Under the pieces are notes generated by a model, which searched no databases, was not told where the DNA came from, and saw only the letters and a program-made list of their open reading frames with translations. Shown piece by piece: positions 34,556 through 43,627 of a stretch of DNA of 64,000 bases. Source of the DNA: a bacterium D16-56 (GTDB taxonomy: Bacteria; Bacillota; Clostridia; Lachnospirales; Lachnospiraceae); the NCBI GenBank assembly GCA_003611875.1, contig RAYY01000015.1:1-64000 (forward strand), written 5' to 3'. Position 1 is the stretch's first letter. Each line of letters begins with the position of its first letter. Position numbers and translations under genes: made by a program.

Positions 34556-35185
34556 TCATCCATTCTTTTCCCAAGAATAAATCGTGTCAAACCCGGCCAT
34601 ATGATACCTCTGGAGCATTTTTATATAACCTTTGGCAGATTCCTTATCCATCTGGTGACGGACCACTTCAAAAACACCATTAAAAAAAGAAGTGGTCACA
34701 ATATGCAGAAATTCTTCTGTCACCATACCGGACTTTCCCGTCTTACAGCCCACTGCTTCCATATACTTATACGTATATTCCACCTCGATCCGAACCAGTT
34801 CATCCAGAAAATGCTGAAATTTCGTACCGTGGGAAGCATCGAGCAAAAGTCGGAACAGTTCAAAATGGCCATACATATAGTCAAGGACAACATCCATTCC
34901 CCGAAAACTGTATGCTTCCATTTCTCTTCTCTGGGTTTCCTGAGCAAGGGCATGGAATGCTTTCTGATTTTCCAGTAATATCTGCATCATCCCATCTGCC
35001 GCCGGCTCCACGATTGCCCGAAACAGCCCTTCCTTGTCTCCGAAACGGGTATAGATGGAACCGGTGGTTGTGTCTGCATTCGCTGCAATGGTACGCAGGG
35101 ATGCATCCGTAAATCCTTTCTCCAGAAATTCAGCCTTTGCACAATCCAGAATACGCTCTGAAACTCCTTCAATCTGCTTTGCCAC
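34556..35185 (-). CDS. TetR/AcrR family regulator
   Basis: 209 residues starting at GTG 35185 with AGGTGAT upstream. The N-terminal HTH (FTDASLRTIAANADTTTGSI-YTRFGDKEGLFRAI) is clear. The C-terminal ligand domain has a Met/aromatic-rich helix (DYMYGHFELFRLLLD). A consensus promoter and a palindrome covering the start region lie directly upstream, so it represses itself. The target may be the methyltransferase gene next to it, though a terminator-like hairpin lies in between. Confidence 0.88.
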   Translation of the reverse strand: MAKQIEGVSERILDCAKAEFLEKGFTDASLRTIAANADTTTGSIYTRFGDKEGLFRAIVEPAADGMMQILLENQKAFHALAQETQRREMEAYSFRGMDVVLDYMYGHFELFRLLLDASHGTKFQHFLDELVRIEVEYTYKYMEAVGCKTGKSGMVTEEFLHIVTTSFFNGVFEVVRHQMDKESAKGYIKMLQRYHMAGFDTIYSWEKNG

Positions 35186-35199
35186 TGTATCACCTATTC

Positions 35200-35255
35200 A
35201 TAACATTGTTTTAAAACGTCGTTATAAATATAGCAGGTGTTTCCTCTTTTGTCAA
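35200..35255 (-). promoter_or_regulatory. TetR promoter with operator palindrome
   Basis: Reverse strand: -35 TTGACA (35250-35255), 17-base spacer, -10 TATATT (35227-35232). Immediately downstream is a 26-bp imperfect palindrome 35200-35225 with ATAAC/GTTAT arms and a perfect GTTTTAAAAC core at 35208-35217. Binding there would block start. Confidence 0.7.
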
Positions 35256-35449
35256 CAGTATGCTGGGAATTTATCTGGATCCGTGTTTCAGGCTGTAACA
35301 GCTCTGCCTTCAGCGGTTAAGATTCAGCCCTTCTCCCCAGCGCCTTATCTCCGATTCGCTTCCTGCCACACTTCCACGGCTTATGGTATAGCCATTCAAT
35401 ACATATTACTCGCATTTCTTTTTATAGAAAACTATAGAACAGTTCGCTC

Positions 35450-36103
35450 TTAATTTTCCACATATAAAGCTAATCTTTTTCCCATATCAAATGCGCTTTG
35501 ACAATCTATCGGAAATTGTTCCCTTCTTATCTTTGCTTTATGTTTCTCACTAAAGTTAGATGCCGCATATTTTGAATAGTCATCAAATTGATAGCAATCT
35601 GCCGAAATTACATATTCCGATTGACCATTTAAAAGCTGTAAATAATTCTTATTGTTCTCAAATATATATTGATACCCAAATGATTCCAACATTTCATGTG
35701 GCAATCCCATTGTATAAACAAAGCCAGTCTGTATCACACCTGTAAAATTTGTACGTTCTGCAGAATCATAGGAAAGATTAGCAAATATCAGTCGCTCCAT
35801 AAATGATTTCATTTCTCCGGTAATATTACCCAAATATACGGGTGATCCCAGAAGCAAGATATCACTTGACATTATCCGCCTCAACACTTCTGTCATATCA
35901 TCCTTCATTACACAACACTCAGCCACTTTACCTGCTTTCCTCTTACAGCTAAAACAACTGCAACAGCCTTTGAACTCTAAATCATAAAGATGAACCAATT
36001 CTACCTCTGCACCTGCAGATGCCGCTCCATCAATGGCTTTCTTTAGTAAAGTAGCTGTGTTCCAGTTTTTTCTTGGACTTCCGTTAATTGCTATTGCCTT
36101 CAT
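35450..36103 (-). CDS. NADPH-dependent FMN reductase / flavodoxin-fold protein
   Basis: 217 residues. MKAIAINGSPRKNWNTATLL binds FMN phosphate; a four-Cys segment (FKGCCSCFSCKRK plus ECC) resembles iron-sulfur flavoproteins, with CSCFSC in the usual place. LLGSPVYLGNITGEMKSFMER is the second conserved block. It probably reduces quinones, nitro compounds or metals. It is monocistronic, with AAAGGG before the start codon. Confidence 0.85.
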   Translation of the reverse strand: MKAIAINGSPRKNWNTATLLKKAIDGAASAGAEVELVHLYDLEFKGCCSCFSCKRKAGKVAECCVMKDDMTEVLRRIMSSDILLLGSPVYLGNITGEMKSFMERLIFANLSYDSAERTNFTGVIQTGFVYTMGLPHEMLESFGYQYIFENNKNYLQLLNGQSEYVISADCYQFDDYSKYAASNFSEKHKAKIRREQFPIDCQSAFDMGKRLALYVEN

Positions 36104-36256
36104 AAAAATCCCTTTCTATTTACATTTTAAAATTTTTTGCTATAATCTAAGTGTAACTGTAAGATACAAAAATACAAGTACGCACATTTTTGTGCCTTAA
36201 AATAGTGAGGATAAAATGTCTGACAATAACTTATACAATACAGGATGCTGTTTAGG

Positions 36257-36385
36257 TTAAGCGTATACCCCTGGTTCTTCGCCCGTGGCAAAATCACTTA
36301 TATTAAAACCAGGATTCCGTTTTTTTATGAATCCGCCAATCTGCTCTCTGATGGCTTCCTCATCATCGACCACTGCTATATTCAA
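36257..36385 (-). pseudogene. Response regulator N-terminal fragment (LytTR-like)
   Basis: From TTG 36385, with GAGGTGA upstream, the reverse strand reads NIAVVDDEEAIREQIGGFI, then KKRNPGFNISDFATGEE, and stops at TAA 36257. VVDDE is the acidic pocket of a receiver domain; the phosphoacceptor Asp and everything after it is missing. No histidine kinase is beside it. It is too short and has an alternative start, hence the fragment call. Confidence 0.6.
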
Positions 36386-36632
36386 AATTCATCACCTCGG
36401 ATTTCCGTTTCAGCCGTCACTTAATTTATCGGCAGATTTTCTGTTATTTTGGGATGGAGGGAACGAAAAGCATATAAAATGGAGCGAAAGGCATAAATGC
36501 AGTACGGAAATTTCAAAAACAGCCCTAAAGTTTTTCGCCATTCGTCCGATATAAGGCGGCACAAACGCAAACCGCCGTGTAAGCATATTAGCTCTGATTC
36601 CCCCGCTGTCCAAGTGGTTTTCTGAATTGGAA

Positions 36633-36652
36633 AAAGGGCCTGTGAGCCCTTT
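36633..36652 (-). terminator. Terminator of the CDF-MATE operon
   Basis: AAAGGGC (36633-36639) pairs with GCCCTTT (36646-36652) 48 bases after the MATE stop. On the reverse strand it ends in TTTTT. The stretch 36386-36632 holds no supported gene. Confidence 0.7.
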
Positions 36653-36699
36653 CCTCATTTCTCCTTAGTGCAGTTTCAGCAACCGGGATATATTGCCAA

Positions 36700-38067
36700 T
36701 CATTCTGCCCCTGTCTGCGAAGCAGCCAATACCTTTATCTGTCGGTTAATCTTAATTGCCAATATGATAATAGCAACAAGAGTAAGTATGTCAGCTATGG
36801 GCTGCGCAAGGAGAACACCGTTCAATCCTATATAGCGCGGCAGAAACATAATTACAGGAATGAAGAAAATGCCTTGCCGCCCGATACTTAATAACCAGCC
36901 CCCGGCGGCTTTTCCAAGAGCAAGTGAAAGCATGGAATAAATCGCTTCTATCCCCATACCAGCAAACATTACGATATTTGCCCGCAATGCAAATGTCCCA
37001 ATTTCAACCACTTCTAAATCATCAGCAGTAAACAGTGAAATAACCGGGGTAGCAAAAATCAACATTAGAATTGTCATTAAGACACAAAACGTACTCGTCC
37101 ATATTAGCCCGGTTTTGGTAGCTTCCTGTACCCGGTGATACTGTTTTGCCCCATAATTATATCCGGCAATCGGCATAAACCCTTTGGCGAAGCCGGACAC
37201 CGCATAAATTCCCATAGAGATAATGCGCGTTACAATTCCCATTGCGGCGATAGCTGCGTCGCCGTATTCTTTCGCTGCTGCGTTGGTAAAACCGATTGCA
37301 ATACTTGCAGCCAACTGAAAAGCAAGGGTAGGAATACCAACTTTGAAGATTTCGCCGTAAATGGTTTTGTCAAACCGGAACTCTTTAGGAGAGAAACTAA
37401 ATACACTCCGCTTTTTCAGTATGTAAAATAGATACATTACCGTTGTTATGGCTTGCGCAAGCGCGGTAGCGATAGCGGCTCCGGCAATCCCTGTATGGAA
37501 GCCATATATAAAAATCGGGTCAAAAATCACATTAAGCCCTGCGCCTAAAAGCATAGCAGTCATAGAAACTTTGGCGGCTCCCTCGCTCGAAGCAATGTTA
37601 TTCATAGTGACATTGAAGATATTGAAAATAGAGCTAATGACGTAAATCATTGCATATTCACGGGCATAAGGATAAATAGTGTCTGTTGTTCCCAATGCAT
37701 ATAAAATCGGGCGCATAAATGCAACGATTATTACAATCATGATCGCTGCGATTGACAAGCTCGAATAAAGAGCTGTGGAAGCAACATGGTTTGCCTGTTC
37801 CTTATCCTTTGCCCCTAAAAGCCGGGAGAGGTAGGAAGCTGCGCCGCCGCCAAACAGTACGGCTAACCCGACTATGGCTTGCCCCAATGGAAACGTAATA
37901 GAAACAGCCCCCATTTGACTTGTTCCAAGCCCACCCACAAAATAAGCGTCTACAAGGTTATAAATACCTGTGACAAGCATACCGATCATGGTTGGAAGTC
38001 CCATTTTAAGAAGTACCTGCGGAATGGGAGCGTTCCGCAGCATTGATACTCGTGTTTCGTTGTTCAT
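36700..38067 (-). CDS. MATE family efflux transporter (MepA-like)
   Basis: 455 residues with twelve helices. GLPTMIGMLVTGIYNLVDAY, then VLFGGGAASYLSRLLGAKDK and the second-half GFAKGFMPIAGYNYGAKQYH are MATE motifs of the MepA group. It overlaps the end of the CDF exporter gene by four bases (ATGA), so it is the third gene of a metal-regulated operon. Drug pump plus manganese exporter in one transcript is not a usual pairing. Confidence 0.9.
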   Translation of the reverse strand: MNNETRVSMLRNAPIPQVLLKMGLPTMIGMLVTGIYNLVDAYFVGGLGTSQMGAVSITFPLGQAIVGLAVLFGGGAASYLSRLLGAKDKEQANHVASTALYSSLSIAAIMIVIIVAFMRPILYALGTTDTIYPYAREYAMIYVISSIFNIFNVTMNNIASSEGAAKVSMTAMLLGAGLNVIFDPIFIYGFHTGIAGAAIATALAQAITTVMYLFYILKKRSVFSFSPKEFRFDKTIYGEIFKVGIPTLAFQLAASIAIGFTNAAAKEYGDAAIAAMGIVTRIISMGIYAVSGFAKGFMPIAGYNYGAKQYHRVQEATKTGLIWTSTFCVLMTILMLIFATPVISLFTADDLEVVEIGTFALRANIVMFAGMGIEAIYSMLSLALGKAAGGWLLSIGRQGIFFIPVIMFLPRYIGLNGVLLAQPIADILTLVAIIILAIKINRQIKVLAASQTGAE

Positions 38068-39272
38068 GTGTTATTTCTCCTTTGCTTTGAAAATTTATTT
38101 TTCTGCGTGACAGTTGCAATTACGAAACGAACCGTAAGCCGATAGTCGGGGTTACAAGATAAAAAGGCTTCTTCTAACGACTTTCGGATTTCCTTTTCAC
38201 GTTTTTGCAGCCTACGCGGGAAAGCGATTGTAAGTGTTACATCAGTAATGCTCTGTGCTTTTACCGCACGGAAATCTTGCAGCTTTGCGTCAACATTTAT
38301 CCTCTGAAATACTGTGCTAACTAAATTTTTGACCGTGTTCGCGGTATCTTCTGAAACGTCCAATATATCCACTTGTATTGTCGTGGTGCAGTCCATTTCC
38401 GTGTAAAGGGCATATTCTATGTCATGTGCGATTGTATCTAAAAGCGGGCGTTGTTCTTCACATAGACCGTCAAAGTGCATGGAAATAACAACATGACCTA
38501 ACCCGTAATCATGGATAATCAAATTTGTTACGCCATAAACAGCGGGGTATTGTCCGGCTAACAAAGTAATTCTGTCTATAAGGTCTTGATCTGCTCCCTC
38601 GCCTAATATTCGTTCAATCGTTTCTGCCAATGCCTTAAAGCCGGAAATGATAATAAAGCCGGAAACGAACAGACCGCACCACCCGTCAATAGACCACCCT
38701 GTAACTGTCTGAATAATCAGTGCTATCAGAATTGCCGTTGTGGATAGTAAATCGCTAATGCTGTCTGCGGCGGTTGATTTCATAGCGGACGAATTGATTT
38801 GCTTCCCAATCCTGTTGTTGTAAAGGAACATATAAGATTTTGCTAATATGGAGCAGCATAAAAGGAAGCCAATCAAATAATTAAAATGTACTTCTTCGGG
38901 TGCTTTAATAGAGCCAATGGAATTTCCGGCAAGCGTAAATCCCATAATCATAACGGCTATGCTGGAAAACATACTCATAAGCCATTCATAACGTCCATGT
39001 CCGAAAGGGTGATGTTTTCCCGCACCTATTCCTGCCATGATAAACCCTAAGAAAGATAAAATAGTCGTCGCCACATCTGCCAAGTTATTAAAACCGTCAG
39101 CGATAATTGCAGCCGAACCGCTGATCGTGCCGCAAAGCAATTTCAGCAGGAACAGCACAAGATTGATTACAATTCCTAACGCGCTGCATAATTTGGCGTA
39201 GGCTTGTTTTACCGTTGGAGAGGAAATGTTTTTATAGTCCTTTATCCATAAACGGGCAAATAGTTGTACCAT
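38064..39272 (-). CDS. Cation diffusion facilitator, MntE-like manganese exporter
   Basis: 402 residues, six TM helices plus a cytoplasmic domain. Metal site A residues are visible: TM2 IIADGFNNLADVATT gives Asn/Asp in NxxxD, and TM5 KSTAADSISDLLST gives DxxxD. The N-D-D-D set is typical of Mn-exporting CDFs (MntE) rather than the HxxxD or DxxxD/HxxxD Zn type. The C-terminal domain is long, with an extra about 80 residues. It starts within the end of the MntR-type regulator gene (41-base overlap). Confidence 0.87.
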   Translation of the reverse strand: MVQLFARLWIKDYKNISSPTVKQAYAKLCSALGIVINLVLFLLKLLCGTISGSAAIIADGFNNLADVATTILSFLGFIMAGIGAGKHHPFGHGRYEWLMSMFSSIAVMIMGFTLAGNSIGSIKAPEEVHFNYLIGFLLCCSILAKSYMFLYNNRIGKQINSSAMKSTAADSISDLLSTTAILIALIIQTVTGWSIDGWCGLFVSGFIIISGFKALAETIERILGEGADQDLIDRITLLAGQYPAVYGVTNLIIHDYGLGHVVISMHFDGLCEEQRPLLDTIAHDIEYALYTEMDCTTTIQVDILDVSEDTANTVKNLVSTVFQRINVDAKLQDFRAVKAQSITDVTLTIAFPRRLQKREKEIRKSLEEAFLSCNPDYRLTVRFVIATVTQKNKFSKQRRNNT

Positions 39273-39648
39273 TTTCAGCGGCTCCTTTCTCTGTCAACTG
39301 ATCTTGCAATGCTCTGATTGTTTCGTCGCTCAAAATATGCTCCAAGTGGCAAGCGTCTTTTTCTGCTGTGGCTGCCTGTATCTGCAAGACAGAAACCATA
39401 AATTCCTTAGTGATACAATACTTTTTGTGTATTGCCTGTGCTGTCTGCAAGCCAAGCTCTGTTAATTGAACATCATGCTGAAAGTGCGTGACGTAGCCCT
39501 GCCCGGTAAGTGCCTTTACCATGTTGCACACGCTGGCTTTGGAATACCCCATTACCTCGGCTATATCACATTCCCGGACTTCTCCCTTTTTTTGGTGCAG
39601 AAGATAGATCACTTTCAGATAGTCCTCGCCGGATTTGTGTAAGCCCAT
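39232..39648 (-). CDS. DtxR/MntR-type metal-dependent repressor
   Basis: 138 residues. HTH: GEVRECDIAEVMGYSKASVCN. The dimer/metal domain contains EKDACHLEHILSD, the Cys/His/Glu/His ligand cluster of the iron/manganese repressors. There is no SH3 tail, as in MntR. It is the first gene of the regulator-CDF-MATE operon and should bind near its own promoter. Usually MntR represses uptake; here it is likely an activator or derepressor of export. With the TetR gene upstream the operon may have two inputs. Confidence 0.85.
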   Translation of the reverse strand: MGLHKSGEDYLKVIYLLHQKKGEVRECDIAEVMGYSKASVCNMVKALTGQGYVTHFQHDVQLTELGLQTAQAIHKKYCITKEFMVSVLQIQAATAEKDACHLEHILSDETIRALQDQLTEKGAAENGTTICPFMDKGL

Positions 39649-39668
39649 GTAATCCTCCTTTCTTGAAT

Positions 39669-39741
39669 GTGAGTAAATTCATTCACTGATATAATACACG
39701 TCAGCTAACCCTTTGTCAATACCAGTGAATAAATATATTCA
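39669..39741 (-). promoter_or_regulatory. Promoter and two operator-like palindromes of the metal operon
   Basis: Reverse strand: -35 TTGACA (39714-39719), 17-base spacer, -10 TATTAT (39691-39696). Palindrome 1 (GTGAGTAAATTCATTCAC, 39669-39686) lies between -10 and the ribosome site; palindrome 2 (TGAATAAATATATTCA, 39726-39741) lies just upstream of -35. A similar sequence is in the TetR promoter at 40468. Confidence 0.72.
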
Positions 39742-39788
39742 TTCGGCAGGGCAAAAAAATAGCTGTGCATATAGCACAAGCTATTTTA

Positions 39789-40442
39789 TCACCCCCAATT
39801 TTCGATTTTCAGTATGTTGGAAAAGACTTCCCGCATGAAGTCGCGGAATAGAATAATATAGTCCTCTGTGTCAATGCCCGGTAAATCATCATGGAACGTA
39901 TGAATTAAGCCAAAAACCAAAAATTTTGTTGTGCGCTGAACGTCCTTACAATGAAAGACATTCTCTGCAATCCCCTGTTCGATTATTGGTATCATTACCT
40001 CTGCCATTTCATTTGCAACATGATCTAACCGGCTTGCGCGTATCTCGGTTTCTTCGTGATAATTGGCTTCAAACTCCTTATGCTTCATTACATACTCAAA
40101 TATCTGCTGAATGAACAAAGACAGCTTTTCAAGGGCAGGGGTATCTTGTGACGTGGGTACTTTAAGCTGTTCGACGGCTTTCATGGCGTAATATTCAGAG
40201 GTCGCCGCGAAAATTTCTGTTTTGGATTTGAAATACCGATAGAACAGCCCCGGCGACACATTCATTCTGTCTGAAATATCCTGTATAGTCGTATTTTCAT
40301 ACCCCTTTTCAGAAAACAGTGTCAATGCCGTTTCAATGATCTCCTGTCTGCGTTCTTCCGGCTCTTTGGAAATGCGGGTGCGGCGCGGGCTGTTCCTTGC
40401 CCTCCGTCTGGGTTGTTCGTCCTGTGTATTGGAAAATGACAT
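39789..40442 (-). CDS. TetR/AcrR family regulator of the metal/MATE operon
   Basis: 217 residues from ATG 40442 (MSFSNTQDEQPRRRARN), behind GGGAGG. A basic N-terminal arm (RRRARNSPRRTR) precedes the HTH (YENTTIQDISDRMNVSPGLFY-RYFKSKTEIF). The ligand domain is unremarkable. Its own promoter and the following metal operon share a TGAGTAAATTCATT motif, so both are likely targets. It is separated from the MntR-type gene by 140 bases. Confidence 0.87.
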   Translation of the reverse strand: MSFSNTQDEQPRRRARNSPRRTRISKEPEERRQEIIETALTLFSEKGYENTTIQDISDRMNVSPGLFYRYFKSKTEIFAATSEYYAMKAVEQLKVPTSQDTPALEKLSLFIQQIFEYVMKHKEFEANYHEETEIRASRLDHVANEMAEVMIPIIEQGIAENVFHCKDVQRTTKFLVFGLIHTFHDDLPGIDTEDYIILFRDFMREVFSNILKIENWG

Positions 40443-40467
40443 TTTATAACCTCCCATTCTGTTGTGA

Positions 40468-40508
40468 GTGAGTAAATTCATTATCTACTATAATGGGGCT
40501 GTTGTCAA
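40468..40508 (-). promoter_or_regulatory. TetR promoter with the shared operator motif
   Basis: Reverse strand: -35 TTGACA (40503-40508), 17-base spacer, -10 GATAAT (40480-40485). The motif GTGAGTAAATTCATTA (40468-40483) overlaps the -10. It matches 39669-39686 in 15 of 16 positions. Confidence 0.68.
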
Positions 40509-40521
40509 GATTTACGAAAAA

Positions 40522-41540
40522 TTACCGTCCCTGCCATTTTTTTGTGAAATACCGACAGGACAGACTGGCCGTACTTATAAGAAAACTCAATGGCCTACAG
40601 AACATGATTCCATAAAACCCGATATACCGCACCGAAACAAAGGCAAAGGCTGTACGGACCCCTAATTCGAGCATAGTATTAAAAACCGGGTATGCAATCT
40701 CCCCTGCCCCTCGCAGGAAATTCGTGAGCAGGTAAAGGTTGACGCAGAAAGGGAATGTCAGGGAAACGATATGGAGATAGCGCACCCCGATGCGGACAAC
40801 TTCCTTTTCGTCGCCCACTAACAGGTACATGAACTGCGGCGAGGCAGCCCATATAACAGCCACCACCGCAGCTGCAAATACTACTGAAATCTTAAACCCG
40901 TCCCTTAACCCCTTACGGCATCTTTCAAAATTTTTAGCCCCCACATTCTGTGCTGTAAAAACACTGAGCAAAGTCCCCATATTGACTGCCGGGATTGTCA
41001 GTATCGTTTCAATCCTATATGCCGCTGCATAGGCCGATATCTCATTAATGCCAAACTTGTTGATCACTCCCTGGATAAAGAACATACTGACAGCGGAGGC
41101 TCCATTCTGCACGATGCTTGTTATGCCAAGACGTAATACGGGCAGTACATGCTTAGAATCAGGCCGCACCGCCAATGCCTTTTTATCTTTACGGCATAAA
41201 TGGAAAACAGCCAGCCCTGCCGCTGCCGCCTGTGAGATCACCGTTGCAGATGCCGCCCCTCTTATCCCCAGACGGAGGATTACGACAAACACATAATCAA
41301 GCACGATATTCATAAGGCAGGAAACGGACATATCCCGTACCGGCGTCCTTGCGTCCCCTCCGGCCTTTTCCACCGCAGAGTAAAAGTTGTATGCTGACAG
41401 GAACGGGATTCCCAATGCTGTGATCCTCAAATACTCTGCCGCATGACGGGCGGTCCCGCCTGACAATATCGATGCTGAGCGAAGCATCCGGTCCTTTTGT
41501 TTAGGAAAACATAACTGGAAGATCATAGACTCCAAAAAGG
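40522..41540 (-). pseudogene. MATE family transporter, N-terminally truncated
   Basis: About 340 residues of a MATE pump survive: AAEYLRITALGIPFLSAYNF, the NIVLDYVFVVILRLGIRGAA block, QNGASAVSMFFIQGVINKFG and the C-terminal half to KKWQGR. The first about 110-120 residues (helices 1-3, including the first VD..F motif) are missing. At about 41540 the sequence changes into an IS66 transposase end in opposite orientation. There is no start codon with a ribosome site at the break. A recombination or IS insertion with deletion is the best reading. Confidence 0.75.
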
Positions 41541-41740
41541 GTGCGAAAGCCAGCGCCATGCTGTACAGCCTGGCTGAAACAGCGAAAGCGAATAGCCTGA
41601 AGCCCTATGAGTATTTCTCCTATCTACTGACCCAGCTTATGAACTATCCCCGTGGAAATGTGCCGGAGGAGGAACTAGAAAAGCTAATGCCCTGGTCAGC
41701 GGAACTACCAGACAGCTGCCGAAAAATGAAAGATCGATAA
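41540..41740 (+). mobile_element. IS66 family transposase C-terminal remnant
   Basis: From about 41540 the plus strand reads GAKASAMLYSLAETAKAN, then LKPYEYFSYLLTQL and LEKLMPWSAELPDSCR, and stops at 41740. These are the conserved last blocks of IS66 TnpC (YSLVETAKANGLNPYEYL, LPWS..LP..C). Upstream parts are absent, replaced by the truncated MATE gene. The bases after the stop (GACCCGGACGGGTTATTTAC, from about 41777) may include the right end of the element. No left end is visible. Confidence 0.75.
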
Positions 41741-41895
41741 ATCCATTGTCGTCCATTCTGGACGGCAATTTTTTTGACCCGGACGGGTTATTTACCATGT
41801 ACCTTACAAACAGCTTGAAATCAGCATTTCTTCATAAATAAGTGCACCCCTTTCGAGTGTGCAACAATAATTTATTATCAGACATATAAAGTTCC

Positions 41896-42345
41896 TCAGT
41901 ATCCATTTAAAAGACAATCTACATGTCGTTGTGCATCTTCAACGTGTTCGAGCATATTAGGTTCATGAAGATGGTCAAATGCTATTTCTGTTAGTTCATC
42001 CATCAAACTTTCTGCTGAATAGTATCCTTCACACTCTAATATCATATAATGAAGATACATAACTTTTATTAAAGGATACGAACTTGACTCGGAAAGAGAT
42101 TCCATCTCATTTAAAAAATCATCTGCTATAGCTTTGGGCTGTCTTCTAAAACAATGATATAATGCATTCATATATATCATTTGAACATCTAAACACTCTT
42201 CATATTCAGGATATAGCGCCTTTATTTCCGATAATTTCGCAATCTGCTCATTATTCTCTGAATGTACAAGATCACTAAGAATCGTATCCATATAACAAGT
42301 TGCCAACTCCCAATTCTTTGGATTATGGATATATATCGTATACAC
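41896..42345 (-). pseudogene. C-terminal helical part of the SIR2 protein, out of frame
   Basis: About 149 residues, all-helical and TPR-like (YPEYEECLDVQMIYMNALYH, SYPLIKVMYLHYMILECEGY). It directly continues the SIR2 gene: the SIR2 frame ends SVYDIYP-stop while this frame reads VYTIYIHNPKNWELATC over the same AT-repeat (GATATATATCC, 42329-42339). Inserting one TA unit would give DIYIHNPKNW and fuse the two into one protein of about 475 residues. If not fused it could be a separate gene with ATG 42345, but that ATG has no ribosome site. Confidence 0.6.
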
Positions 42346-43303
42346 TGGCTTTTAATGCATTTATTCGCGTTAAAGAATATAACTCTCTAAGTTTACCCGC
42401 CTTCTCAAGTATAGCTGGAAATATGGTATCTTCATACAATTTCTTTAAAATTACATTTACACAATCCCATTCGCCATCTGGATAAAAGATAGCAGAAATA
42501 TGTTTATCGCCAAGTTCAAGAGAACGTTTGTCAAGTTTTTCTGCCTTGCAATTTATAATTGCAAAATGAGTCAAACTATTTTTATAGTCTTCTTCATGAA
42601 CAATTTGATTCAATAACCTGATTGGATAATCATCCTCCAAACTACAACCAATAAAGAGCATAAATTTTCCTTTTAGCCAATTTGACAATTGTTTAACCAA
42701 TTGTGTTCCATCCGAATAATATTGCTCATACTGTTCTTTTGAGAAAATAAAAGACTTATAATCAGTATTATTCCTGCCAATATCACCATGTATCTTGTAT
42801 AAAATATGAGAATGGGATTGTAGTGCATCTGCCAATAAACCAAATGGTGCGGTTGGACCTAGTATATGCTCAAACATATGCCCACTTTGAATAAAAGAAT
42901 GTTCCAATACTCGATCAAAATTGGTTGTAATTACAGGGCTTTCAGGAAATAAAGCCGCTAATTGACCAACTGGCATTTCTAATAATTTACTATCACGTGA
43001 ATCTATGTGATTTTCAGAGAATAATTCTACAACATCCTTGCAGAAATTAAAAGTCCCCAAATATTTTTCTAATTCTGAAACAGTATCGAATAAATCAACC
43101 TCGATTAACGAAATGATACGGTTCTTTTCTTTTGGATCCGTTATATTATCACATAATTTTCTTAAAGCTTCTTTCCAAGTGGGCATAATATCCGCACTTA
43201 GCCCGGCACCAATATATGGCACAATATTCTTAAATTGTTTAACAATTTGTCTATAAATCTTGTCATTCCTAGGATGATAACCCATTATTTCCTCAAAAGT
43301 CAT
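42323..43303 (-). CDS. SIR2-domain protein, probable NAD-degrading phage defence effector
   Basis: 326 residues. NIVPYIGAGLSADIMPTWKE (NAD-binding GAGxS), PVITTNFDRVLEHSF, LYKIHGDIGR (His of the catalytic base) and FMLFIGCSLEDDYPI are the SIR2 signature blocks. The group with NFD instead of NID and a TPR-like tail belongs to standalone bacterial SIR2 effectors such as DSR, ThsA or pAgo-linked SIR2, which deplete NAD+ on infection. Its C-terminal sensor part is displaced by a frameshift near 42335. A 44-residue ORF lies 100 bases upstream. Confidence 0.8.
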   Translation of the reverse strand: MTFEEIMGYHPRNDKIYRQIVKQFKNIVPYIGAGLSADIMPTWKEALRKLCDNITDPKEKNRIISLIEVDLFDTVSELEKYLGTFNFCKDVVELFSENHIDSRDSKLLEMPVGQLAALFPESPVITTNFDRVLEHSFIQSGHMFEHILGPTAPFGLLADALQSHSHILYKIHGDIGRNNTDYKSFIFSKEQYEQYYSDGTQLVKQLSNWLKGKFMLFIGCSLEDDYPIRLLNQIVHEEDYKNSLTHFAIINCKAEKLDKRSLELGDKHISAIFYPDGEWDCVNVILKKLYEDTIFPAILEKAGKLRELYSLTRINALKASVYDIYP

Positions 43304-43405
43304 AAAAACATCCTCCTAAATTTAACATAAAAAATATAATTTAGCCAAATCCATACGTCAACACCTCAATCTACTCCATTCCCAAAGCCGATTGAAAACT
43401 TTCAA

Positions 43406-43540
43406 TCATATCTCGTCTTCCGCTTTCTCCCCGCATAATTCTGCAACGCCCATTTTTCCAGTGTATGGATCGTACCACTTATGTTCACCAGAATCTATTC
43501 TTTCAGACAAATATTGCAATGTTACATCTTGTTCTCTCAT
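43406..43540 (-). CDS. Small protein upstream of the SIR2 gene, 44 residues
   Basis: ATG 43540 follows AAAGGACAAAAT and reads MREQDVTLQYLSERIDSGEH, KWYDPYTGKMGVAELCGEKA, EDEI, TGA. Composition is acidic with a WYDPYTG turn. It is about 100 bases before the SIR2 start on the same strand, so the two may share a transcript. Not recognised; possible roles are an antitoxin-like regulator, a sensor peptide or an unrelated leftover. Too short for standard ORF cutoffs. Confidence 0.5.
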   Translation of the reverse strand: MREQDVTLQYLSERIDSGEHKWYDPYTGKMGVAELCGEKAEDEI

Positions 43541-43627
43541 ATTTTGTCCTTTCTATAACATATTTTGAACATAAAACTACCCACTGCAAACAGCAAGATA
43601 CTCTCCCCGGCTTAATTTAGTTTGTAG

